A DNA stretch of 13,787 nt from DASUFE01 sp036274675 (GTDB taxonomy: Bacteria > Pseudomonadota > Gammaproteobacteria > HTCC5015), in the NCBI GenBank assembly GCA_036274675.1, contig DASUFE010000067.1:1-13787 (forward strand), given 5' to 3'. The position numbers and the translations under genes were made by a program. This document shows, in pieces, positions 1-6,066 of this stretch. The notes beneath the pieces were generated by a model. It made no database searches and was not told the DNA's origin. It saw nothing but the letters and a program-made list of their open reading frames with translations. How positions within the stretch are numbered: position 1 is the first letter of the stretch; every line of letters begins with the position of its first letter.

Positions 1-280
1 GCTCGTATTCAGCCTTGTTGACGTCCAGACCCTTGAGCTTGAAGCGACAGGAACCGAAGGCGCCTGCCGGGGTATATTTGAGAGCCGCGATATCCGCCGC
101 GCTTTCCTTGCTGGTATCGATCAAATCCTCGGTCAATGCGCCGATGATGCCATTGCGGCCGGCATATACGTTTGCGATCTTGTCCGGGTGCTTGCGCGCG
201 GTTTCGATAACTCCCGCCGCGGACGCATTGATAACGGAGGTGACGCCGCCCGACTGGGCGTAAAAAGCATTTTTCGGCAT
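1..280 (-). CDS. pfp: Pyrophosphate-dependent 6-phosphofructokinase, N-terminal part (runs off the window)
   Basis: Reading the minus strand from the ATG at 280 gives about 93 residues open to the window edge. The protein starts MPKNAFYAQSGGVTSVINAS and continues with YAGRNGIIGALTEDL and a GAFGSCRFKL segment. These are the N-terminal sugar/pyrophosphate-binding signatures of the PPi-type phosphofructokinases: the GGVT loop, the AGRNGIIGAL stretch and the GSCR segment. The enzyme would interconvert fructose 6-phosphate and fructose 1,6-bisphosphate in the cytosol, using PPi reversibly instead of ATP. This type is typical of methanotrophs and some ammonia oxidisers. Only the first quarter or so of the family's usual length is present, so the PPi preference cannot be checked at the catalytic Asp motif. 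It diverges from the MarR-type gene across 90 bases. Family assignment is strong; PPi use is inferred from overall similarity. Confidence 0.85.
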   Translation of the reverse strand, partial: MPKNAFYAQSGGVTSVINASAAGVIETARKHPDKIANVYAGRNGIIGALTEDLIDTSKESAADIAALKYTPAGAFGSCRFKLKGLDVNKAEYE

Positions 281-311
281 GTTCTTCACTCGTGGTTCCA
301 GGGTTTAGGGG

Positions 312-317
312 TATAAT
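312..317 (+). promoter_or_regulatory. Candidate -10 box for the MarR-type gene
   Basis: A perfect TATAAT lies in the pfp/marR divergent spacer, 53 bases before the MarR start codon. The region 16 to 18 bases upstream carries no good TTGACA match, so a sigma-70 promoter is plausible but weak, or activator-dependent. Transcription would start near 324, upstream of the palindrome at 336-357. Confidence 0.35.
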
Positions 318-335
318 TTTGACGCCGAAATAATA

Positions 336-357
336 ATGCTTTTGCGACAAATAGCAT
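336..357. promoter_or_regulatory. Imperfect palindrome, candidate MarR operator
   Basis: The left arm ATGCTTTTG (336-344) and the right arm CAAATAGCAT (348-357) are reverse complements apart from one extra base, with a CGA spacer. The palindrome ends 13 bases before the MarR start codon and lies just downstream of the candidate -10 box. MarR dimers commonly bind palindromes of about this size in their own promoter or divergent spacer. Autoregulation, and possible control of the divergent pfp, is inference from position only. Confidence 0.45.
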
Positions 358-370
358 ATGGCTTTCTTGC

Positions 371-829
371 ATGACGCATAACGACAACGACGCCAACGAT
401 ATCAAGCTGGACGAGTACATCCCGTTCCGCCTGTCCATTCTGTCGAGGGCCGTCAGCCTGTCTCTGGCGAAGCAGTACTCCCGGTACTTCAACATCACGC
501 TGCCGGAATGGCGGGTGCTGGCGGTGCTCGCCTCGCAGCAGCCGCTGACCGCGAACGAGATGGGGGATCGCACCAATCTGGATAAGGTCAAGATGAGCCG
601 TGCGATCAATCGCATGCTCACGACCGGACTGCTGGAGAAAGAAAAGGACCCGCACGACAAACGCCGTACCTTGTTGCGCGTCAGCTCGGCCGGTTGGGAT
701 ATCTATCGGCGCATCGTGCCCATCGCCTTGACTCACCAGGCGGAGCTGCTGTCCGTGCTGAATCCCGAGGAACGAGCCATGTTGAGCACGCTGATCAATA
801 AATTGCATTCAAAAGCCATTAAATTCTAA
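371..829 (+). CDS. MarR family winged-helix transcriptional regulator
   Basis: This 152-residue protein has the normal MarR length. A helical dimerisation segment (about residues 12-35) is followed by the winged-helix core: LPEWRVLAVLASQQPLTANE at about 43-62, a recognition helix with KVKMSRAINRML (about 72-83), a wing with KEKDPHDKRRTLLRVSSAG, and a C-terminal helix ending in INKLHSKAIKF. The DxRR-type wing motif (DPHDKRRT) is the family hallmark. MarR proteins bind DNA as dimers and usually release it on binding a small phenolic or other ligand; no ligand can be read here. The start at 371 is chosen because the ATG at 358 is out of frame and stops after seven codons. There is no strong Shine-Dalgarno sequence. 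The gene is divergent from pfp, so control of itself or of pfp is possible. Confidence 0.9.
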   Translation: MTHNDNDANDIKLDEYIPFRLSILSRAVSLSLAKQYSRYFNITLPEWRVLAVLASQQPLTANEMGDRTNLDKVKMSRAINRMLTTGLLEKEKDPHDKRRTLLRVSSAGWDIYRRIVPIALTHQAELLSVLNPEERAMLSTLINKLHSKAIKF

Positions 830-955
830 TTAAAAAACATAAGCTTACACGATTATTTAAAAGTAAAATCATATATCAAAAATGCAATCCGCCTGTTGCC
901 TCCGGCTCAAGAATCAGGTACTTATGCCGAAAGCTATTCCTTAATATAAGGCCGG

Positions 956-1579
956 ATGGTGGTGATGGAAGAGTTGGAAAACATGCGCAGTCTCCATCAA
1001 AAACAGCTCGAACGCGAAGTGGAAGGCATCCTGCGCGGCGAAGACCTGTTGCGCCCGGTCACCATGTTTGACCCCGAGCTCGGCATCGGCTCGTCCGAAG
1101 CCCTTAAGGTTGAACTGGAATATGCCTACAACATCGCCGCCCGTTACAAACGCCCTTATTCGATTGCCATTTTCAATATCGACGGTTACGAAGAATACGA
1201 TGCCCATTACGGACGTCGAGCGGCAAAGCTCGCGCACAAGCTTACAGCCGAGCATATCCGTCATTCCTGCCGTTCGGTCGACCGCATCTACCGTTACGAC
1301 GCCGGGACCACGATTCTGCTGATTCTGCCCGAGACGAATTATGAAGGCGGCTGCGTTCTGGCCGAGCGCGTGGTCGCCGGATTTTCCAGGCGCAATATTC
1401 CCAATTTCCGCAGCGCCCAGCATGGCCTGCTGACCTTGAGCGGCAGCGTCGCTTCCTACGAACCCGAAAAACCCGGAAAGTACGCGCGCTGGGGCGATAT
1501 GATCGACGATGCCTTGCTGCATCTGCATCTCGCCCAGGGGCAGGGAGGCAATATGATCGGCAAACCGTTGCCGGCTTGA
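956..1579 (+). CDS. Degenerate GGDEF-domain protein, probable c-di-GMP-binding or structural role
   Basis: This 207-residue soluble protein has a short helical N-terminus (1-35) and one GGDEF-fold domain (about 37-195). Landmarks of the fold align well: FDPELGIGS stands where DxLTGLxNR belongs, IAIFNIDGYEEYDAHYG (about 70-86) where the metal-binding strand lies, and YDAGTTILLILPET where RYGGDEFAVLLPET is expected. The signature GGDEF is replaced by DAGTT (115-119), and the first metal-binding Asp of the D-I-D pattern is Asn74. Diguanylate cyclase activity is therefore very unlikely. The I-site motif RSVD (106-109) lies exactly five residues before the dead active site, the canonical RxxD spacing, so c-di-GMP binding may be retained. 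The start could also be the ATG at 965 (residue 4). No neighbour suggests a partner, and the gene stands alone between spacers. Confidence 0.8.
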   Translation: MVVMEELENMRSLHQKQLEREVEGILRGEDLLRPVTMFDPELGIGSSEALKVELEYAYNIAARYKRPYSIAIFNIDGYEEYDAHYGRRAAKLAHKLTAEHIRHSCRSVDRIYRYDAGTTILLILPETNYEGGCVLAERVVAGFSRRNIPNFRSAQHGLLTLSGSVASYEPEKPGKYARWGDMIDDALLHLHLAQGQGGNMIGKPLPA

Positions 1580-1760
1580 TTGCCAAAATCCGTGTGGTAA
1601 GGTAGATTCCAGTCAAGAAAGCCATGCCCTGTCTGGCAAGGCATCTATAAGGGCTTATTAAATTTTTTACAAAGTTGCCTTGATTGAATATTTCAGGGCT
1701 ATCGACATTAGGGCTGTCGTCAAAAAATTCTGAACGGCAATAAAGACTCTGGGAGTAACT

Positions 1761-1832
1761 ATGGGCTTTTCTATTCAAATTTTACTGTGCCGAACCAAGG
1801 CTAGTTTCACGCAGATACTTGCAAAAAAATAA
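1761..1832 (+). CDS. Possible 23-residue leader ORF, or the frameshifted true start of the next gene
   Basis: An ATG at 1761 is preceded by GGGAG with good spacing, the best ribosome site near the next gene. The frame encodes MGFSIQILLCRTKASFTQIL plus three more residues and stops at 1832, inside the start region of the gene at 1819. The frames meet at a run of seven A (1823-1829). It could be a translated leader that feeds ribosomes to the weak TTG at 1819, the original start separated by a homopolymer change, or chance. Nothing in the peptide is recognised. Confidence 0.25.
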   Translation: MGFSIQILLCRTKASFTQILAKK

Positions 1833-2661
1833 TGTATTGTTACTACTAAGCTTGCTATGCGTGCTGCCTCAAATCTCGATTGCACAATGCCAAGGTCCTT
1901 GTCCGCAACCCGATCCTCCATCGGCACCATCAGTCACTCCTGCCTATAGCACTAACGGTAATTTTCAGCTTTCCGTATACAATTCACTGAGTAGCTACGG
2001 TTACATAAACTGGAGTACCGGACAAAATTCTGCCGCAGGCGCAAATGCCACCTTATCTATTTCTGGTAAAACAACCGGGGCATACACATATGGCGCAAAA
2101 AAATGTTATACCCAATATAACGTATGCAGTGCTTGGTCACCCTATACCCCTGTCTACGTTCTCAGAACACCTGGTAATCCGGTTGTTAGCACATCAGCAC
2201 CACTGTGCGGCCCAGTGCAAGTAAGTTGGTCGCCCACAACAAACTATCCCACTGCCGCCTCACCTGTACATACCAAACGCTATGATCTACAGGAATCGCT
2301 GAATGGAGGAATCACATATTCTGATGTTTCAGAATATATCAATACAGTTTCTATATCCGGTTACAAGTCAGATCTACTCTCAAAACTGGACTTACTTAAA
2401 ACAACAGGTATGGGGTTTTTTGCCGTGGGAACGGCGATTGGTACTTATCAATTTTTAAATAACGCATTCCACGAAAATTGGGGCGGCGTTGGGAAGAGTA
2501 GCGCGGATATAGCCATGGGCTACATTGGTACTTTTGGAGGATGGCCTGGTTTAATTTCTTCTGGGACTTATTATGTATTAGATTATACAGTTGGAATTCA
2601 AACGCTCTCTGGCCCAATAACTGATTTCCTTTGTGAAAACTCTAGTAATTGCATGCCTTAA
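1819..2661 (+). CDS. Secreted fibronectin-III-like protein with Rhs-tip-like hydrophobic C-terminus; candidate effector or Rhs remnant
   Basis: The start is TTG, because no ATG exists upstream in frame before the stop at 1756. Residues 1-22 form a clear Sec signal peptide (K3, a leucine-rich core, cleavage after SIA). A Cys/Pro-rich stretch follows (CQGPCPQPDPP). Residues about 34-115 resemble the FnIII-type repeats that precede the core in many Rhs proteins (GAYTYGAKKC then NVCSAWSPY). A second repeat starts near 119 (YDLQESLNGG at about 154) but breaks off after SISGYKS (178-184), mid-domain. The C-terminus has two hydrophobic Gly-rich segments (about 197-214 and 231-259), the latter with IGTFGGWPGLISSGTYY. 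This recalls the membrane-active-looking tips of some polymorphic toxins. There are no YD repeats and no Rhs core. Composition is AT-rich, unlike the flanks. A membrane-protein gene follows after 7 bases. I do not recognise a named family; the effector role is inference. Confidence 0.7.
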   Translation: MQKNNVLLLLSLLCVLPQISIAQCQGPCPQPDPPSAPSVTPAYSTNGNFQLSVYNSLSSYGYINWSTGQNSAAGANATLSISGKTTGAYTYGAKKCYTQYNVCSAWSPYTPVYVLRTPGNPVVSTSAPLCGPVQVSWSPTTNYPTAASPVHTKRYDLQESLNGGITYSDVSEYINTVSISGYKSDLLSKLDLLKTTGMGFFAVGTAIGTYQFLNNAFHENWGGVGKSSADIAMGYIGTFGGWPGLISSGTYYVLDYTVGIQTLSGPITDFLCENSSNCMP

Positions 2662-2668
2662 CTAACTT

Positions 2669-3103
2669 ATGATATTAAAAAAAGTTGTTTGCGCCGCGTA
2701 CAAATATATTTTCTATAAGCTTTATAGATGGAGTCAGGCAGTAAATGGCGAGAGTCGGCTGCATGAAGTAAACGCTGTGATTATGTTAACTCTTACTATA
2801 GCGATGTATCTTTTTGCATTAGCGGCTCTAATGCAGTTACCGCCTATCAATCTCAGAATTTTTTTTGTTAATCCTGACATTTATGGAGAAATTTTTGTTG
2901 TTTTATTTTCTGTAATTTTATTCGGACTCAATTTTTACATTCTTAAACAGCGAATTGGATTCGGGAATATTATCAGTGAATTCGAGAATGAGAGCGCCTT
3001 TAAAAGAAAGGTGGGCAATAGTTTGGCAGTTCTTTATGTAATTGGATCATTGGTTTTACCAATATTTTTAGGGATATATATAGCGGCCCGAAATTCGTCA
3101 TGA
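2669..3103 (+). CDS. Small three-helix membrane protein, candidate immunity protein
   Basis: This 144-residue protein has a basic, aromatic N-terminus (YKYIFYKLYRW at 11-21), then three predicted membrane helices at about 36-57, 74-92 and 118-140. A charged loop between helices 2 and 3 carries KQR and EFENES (about 93-109). The architecture resembles small membrane proteins I recall next to Rhs-type toxin tips, mainly in Bacteroidetes: an LYRW-like start, an N-F-x-I/L-x-x-K exit from helix 2, and an EFE motif before the last helix. No database check was possible. It starts 7 bases after the preceding stop, has no clear Shine-Dalgarno sequence, and shares that gene's AT-rich composition, so the two probably form a translationally coupled pair. 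Immunity against a membrane-active partner is inferred from context. Being a real membrane protein is well supported. Confidence 0.7.
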   Translation: MILKKVVCAAYKYIFYKLYRWSQAVNGESRLHEVNAVIMLTLTIAMYLFALAALMQLPPINLRIFFVNPDIYGEIFVVLFSVILFGLNFYILKQRIGFGNIISEFENESAFKRKVGNSLAVLYVIGSLVLPIFLGIYIAARNSS

Positions 3104-3288
3104 CTACCATGATTGCTCCCCCAGTGGTGCATCATTTCGAATGACTTTGATGATCAAGATCTTACATAGATTTTTCTGATTCAATAAATATCTTCAATCA
3201 CTTCGGAGGTCATCATAATCGTACACAAAGCAATACATTAATAGTATGATCGGTGCGGGAAGAGGGGATAGATAGGGAAGTTCCAATA

Positions 3289-4548
3289 ATGAACGGCGGT
3301 AATCCTGCACCCGACAGCGGAAGACCGGGGAAAATCACAGCTCCCCTTAACATCTTGCTGATCGAAGACAATACGATTGATGCCGAAATGGTCGGTAGAC
3401 TGCTCGGGCGGCAACGTTTGGGCATCAAGGGCTCTCAGCCGACGAACGTCATTCACGTCGGCTATTTCCAGCAAGGGCTGGAAGTGCTCTCCCAAAACAA
3501 AAATATCGATATTGTGATTCTGGACCTGCACCTGCCGGATGGCGAGGGCCGCGGGCTGGTGCAGCGCCTGAACGAACAGCATTCGGATGTTCCGGTCGTC
3601 GTAATGACGGGGCTGGACGTGGATGAGAGCATGGGTGTTGAACTGGTACGCCAGGGCGCGGAAGATTATGTCAGCAAGGACGCCATCACCGAAAACTCCC
3701 TGCAACGCAGCATACGCTACGCAATAGAACGTCGTTCCCTCGGCAACCAGCTCAAGCAGCAAAGCGAGATATTGAAGGAAAATAACCGGGAACTGGAAAG
3801 TTTCGCCTATATCGCATCCCATGACCTGCGTGCGCCCCTGATCAATATCAAGGGCTTCGCTTCCGAACTAAAACACGCCATCGATGACTTAACACCGTTG
3901 CTGAAAAAGTATTCCGATAAAATGCAACCGGGCGAACGGGCATCGGTAACCGGGCTGTTGTCCAAAAATATCCCGCAGGCCCTGGGCTTCATCCAGAGTT
4001 CGGCCGACAAGATGAACACGCTGATCAGCGCGCTGTTGCAGTACTCCCGGCTCGGCAAAAGAAAGCTTGCCTATGAAAAAATCGACGCCAACGAGCTGGT
4101 CCGGCGCTGTATCGAAACCATCCAGCACCAGATCAGAAGCTCGGGCGCCCGGGTGATCGCGGAACCGCTGCCGGAAATCATCGCCGACCGTCTGTCCATC
4201 GAGCAGGTGTTCAGCAACCTGCTGGACAACTCGATAAAATACCTCGATCCGCGGCGGGCCGGCGAAATCCGGATCGCGGCCATGGAGGACAAGAAGGGCA
4301 CCATTTTTTCCGTGACGGACAACGGGGTGGGAATCGCCGAGGATGACGCGCAAAAGGTATTTGAAATATTCAGGCGCGGCGCGGTGAGCGCGCCGGGCGA
4401 GGGCATAGGCCTGGCGAATACAAGGGCTATCGTAAGGCGGCATGACGGCGACGTATGGTTCGAATCCGTCCATGGCAAAGGCTCCACATTCTTCTTTAAC
4501 ATCCCTTTTGAACTGCCTCCGGACAAGGATTTGAACAATGACGAATGA
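3289..4548 (+). CDS. Cytosolic hybrid histidine kinase with N-terminal receiver domain
   Basis: This 419-residue protein has a CheY-like receiver at about 20-145: acidic pair E26-D27, phospho-acceptor D79 in ILDLHLPDG, and SKD near its end. A helical linker follows (LKQQSEILKENNRELESF), then the HisKA dimerisation domain with SHDLRAPL (H178), and a HATPase domain with FSNLLDNSIKY, the G1 box DNGVGIA, an F box FEIFRR and the G2 box GEGIGLANT. No signal peptide or membrane segment is visible, so its receiver probably takes signals from another kinase, or modulates its own. I chose the ATG at 3289, which has GGGAAG 8 bases upstream, over the in-frame GTG at 3253. Its end overlaps the next gene by 11 bases, so co-translation with the response regulator is likely. 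The kinase chemistry is known for the family; the stimulus is not evident. Confidence 0.92.
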   Translation: MNGGNPAPDSGRPGKITAPLNILLIEDNTIDAEMVGRLLGRQRLGIKGSQPTNVIHVGYFQQGLEVLSQNKNIDIVILDLHLPDGEGRGLVQRLNEQHSDVPVVVMTGLDVDESMGVELVRQGAEDYVSKDAITENSLQRSIRYAIERRSLGNQLKQQSEILKENNRELESFAYIASHDLRAPLINIKGFASELKHAIDDLTPLLKKYSDKMQPGERASVTGLLSKNIPQALGFIQSSADKMNTLISALLQYSRLGKRKLAYEKIDANELVRRCIETIQHQIRSSGARVIAEPLPEIIADRLSIEQVFSNLLDNSIKYLDPRRAGEIRIAAMEDKKGTIFSVTDNGVGIAEDDAQKVFEIFRRGAVSAPGEGIGLANTRAIVRRHDGDVWFESVHGKGSTFFFNIPFELPPDKDLNNDE

Positions 4549-5020
4549 AAAGAGAAACGAAAACCAGGCCGTGACGATTCTTCTCGTCGAAGACGATCCG
4601 GGGCACGCCGAACTGGTGAAACTGAATTTAAAGCGCGGCGGAATCGACAATGAACTCATTCATTTCGAGAACGGGCAGAAAGTCCTTGAATTCCTGGCGC
4701 AACACAAGTCAGACAAAAAATACCTGGTTATCCTGGATATCAACATGCCGGGTATAAACGGTCTGCAGGTGCTGAACAAGCTGAAAAGCAACGACACGAC
4801 CCGCAATATACCGATCATCATTCTTACGACAGCTACTGAACAAAGAGAAGCCGACTATTGCTACGAGTTAGGTTGCAATGTATTTATCACCAAGCCGGTG
4901 GACTATGAAACCTTCTGTGAAGCGATCCATGAGCTGGGAGCCTTCCTGAAAATCGCCAAGATCTCGGGCTCAAAGAAAAGTGACCGGACCGAACAGAACC
5001 AATATGTCGTGTATTATTGA
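4538..5020 (+). CDS. Single-domain response regulator (Rcp1-like)
   Basis: The 160 residues comprise one receiver domain without an output domain. ILLVEDDPGHAELV carries the acidic residues E18 to D20, D67 in LVILDINMPG is the phospho-acceptor, ILTTA provides the conserved Thr, and K119 in ITKPVD completes the active site. The long insertion between the first helix and the D67 strand (FLAQHKSDKK) is typical of the Rcp1 type that partners phytochrome-like or soluble kinases. A short polar tail rich in Lys, Ser and Tyr follows. The gene starts inside the last codons of the kinase (11-base overlap), so the kinase is the obvious phosphodonor. Without an output domain it probably acts by protein contact or as a phosphate shuttle; that is inference. 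Confidence 0.92.
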   Translation: MTNEKRNENQAVTILLVEDDPGHAELVKLNLKRGGIDNELIHFENGQKVLEFLAQHKSDKKYLVILDINMPGINGLQVLNKLKSNDTTRNIPIIILTTATEQREADYCYELGCNVFITKPVDYETFCEAIHELGAFLKIAKISGSKKSDRTEQNQYVVYY

Positions 5021-5145
5021 TAAGCTCTGAATAATTCATCCCCTGAACACGCAAAGCAAAAGGCGCGACTTACTCAAACCATTTTGCTTCCTTACATATA
5101 TATTTAGGAATGCGACAGTTCCCGCCAGGCGCTTTGCACCCTTCC

Positions 5146-5174
5146 TTGACACCTGCCCCGGATATAAATAAAAA
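5146..5174 (+). promoter_or_regulatory. Candidate promoter ahead of the imelysin locus
   Basis: A perfect TTGACA at 5146-5151 is followed after 17 bases by TAAAAA (5169-5174), a poor -10 box. It is the best promoter-like site before the DUF1513 pseudogene and the intact imelysin genes, and could still drive them. It overlaps the Fur-like site. Confidence 0.35.
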
Positions 5175-5179
5175 CTATT
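5161..5179. promoter_or_regulatory. Weak Fur-box-like site
   Basis: These 19 bases match the classic Fur consensus (GATAATGATAATCATTATC) at 12 of 19 positions by eye. They overlap the -10 region of the candidate promoter. Imelysin genes of this type are iron-regulated in several bacteria, which makes a Fur site plausible. AT-rich DNA gives such matches by chance, so confidence is low. Confidence 0.25.
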
Positions 5180-5194
5180 CTTAATTGGGGGCAT

Positions 5195-6051
5195 GAGTAC
5201 CTTGGCCCCTGTCGGCCGGGTCACCGGCAATTCATGCTGGAAACATCGCAGCGTATGCATGCGGCAGCGTTTAACCCCGTCCGGCCAGGGCAGGCCGTGC
5301 TCTTCGCCCGCCGGCATGGAACTGAAATTTACAGCGTTGATCTGCGGTCACGGTTGCTTTTCGGCAGACAGCAAGTATCTGTATACCAGCGAAAACATTT
5401 ATAAAAGGAATCAGGGAGCAAGCAGCGTCCGGGATGCGGCAAGGCTGACGGTGCTGGACGAGCGGCCCGCTCATGGACGGACCCTCATGAAATCCGCTGC
5501 TGGATGGCGGCCCTGGTCATCGCCAATGGCGGTATCCTGACCAGCCCCGACCGACCAGGGGTCAACCTGGATCCTGAAGCGATGCAGCCTTCATTGATGT
5601 ATCCCGATACGGCCGATGGTAAGATGCGCGGTGAATACCGGCTGCACGACCGGCAGCTCAGTATCCATTGCAATAGAAGGCGCCAGTGGAAACAGAGTGC
5701 CGCCAGCCATGCGGGTGAGGACATCTTGCAGCTCTTTCCTGAGACGATGCATGCGACTGGCAGTCCATGAACCAGTATACAGGCGGCGTCAAATTCGCCG
5801 GTCCCGGCGACAGTCTCACCGCCGCCGTCAGCAGCCCGCGAGGCAACTGCCTGGGCTTTTGGAATATGGAGAACCGGAAAATGCTGGCGCAGCACTACAT
5901 CCATGACGTATCCGGCATCGCTTACGATGCGCAAGACAGGAATTTTTTCGTCACAACCGGCGCCGGCGCCATCCATCGCTTCAATACCCGGGGCCATGAA
6001 GTTTCCAGGTACAGGACGATAGCGCCCAATCATTTACTCGCCACAAATTGA
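5195..6051 (+). pseudogene. DUF1513 (beta-propeller-like) gene, shattered by frameshifts
   Basis: Successive pieces of one DUF1513 protein can be read in order by switching frame. About 5234-5330 reads HAAAFNP then AVLFARRHGTEIYSVDL. About 5340-5475 reads GHGCFSADSKYLYTSENIY then VLDERPAHG. About 5476-5670 reads DPHEIR, LVIANGGILTSPD, MQPSLMYPD and QLSI. About 5665-5705 reads AIEGASGNRV. About 5705-5767 reads ILQLFPETM. From 5767 to 6051 it reads VSSPRGNCLGFW and FFVTTGAGAIHRF. At least five frame changes separate them, and about the first hundred residues of a normal protein, including its export signal, are missing. In the family these fragments are contiguous. DUF1513 proteins are periplasmic and usually encoded with imelysins and a di-heme oxidoreductase, which is exactly what follows. 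The gene cannot make a full product. Confidence 0.8.
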
Positions 6052-6066
6052 GAGTCGGAGTTCTCG

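Noticed and set aside
286..808. Minus-strand open frames opposite the MarR gene
   Set aside because: They are antisense shadows of a clear MarR protein, have no family pattern and cross the divergent promoter region.
941..1528. Minus-strand frame of 195 codons opposite the GGDEF gene
   Set aside because: Antisense to a recognisable GGDEF fold; its composition shows no domain, and its start has no ribosome site.
1624..1644. Small hairpin ATGCC/GGCAT after the GGDEF gene
   Set aside because: The stem is only five bases with a long loop and no T-run directly behind it; too weak to call a terminator.
3238..4659. Long minus-strand frames opposite the kinase (up to 256 codons)
   Set aside because: The plus strand carries complete receiver, HisKA and ATPase motifs; the antisense products show nothing recognisable.
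5193..5540. A plain 115-codon hypothetical gene
   Set aside because: Only its middle matches DUF1513; the motifs before and after it continue in other frames, so it is a pseudogene piece.
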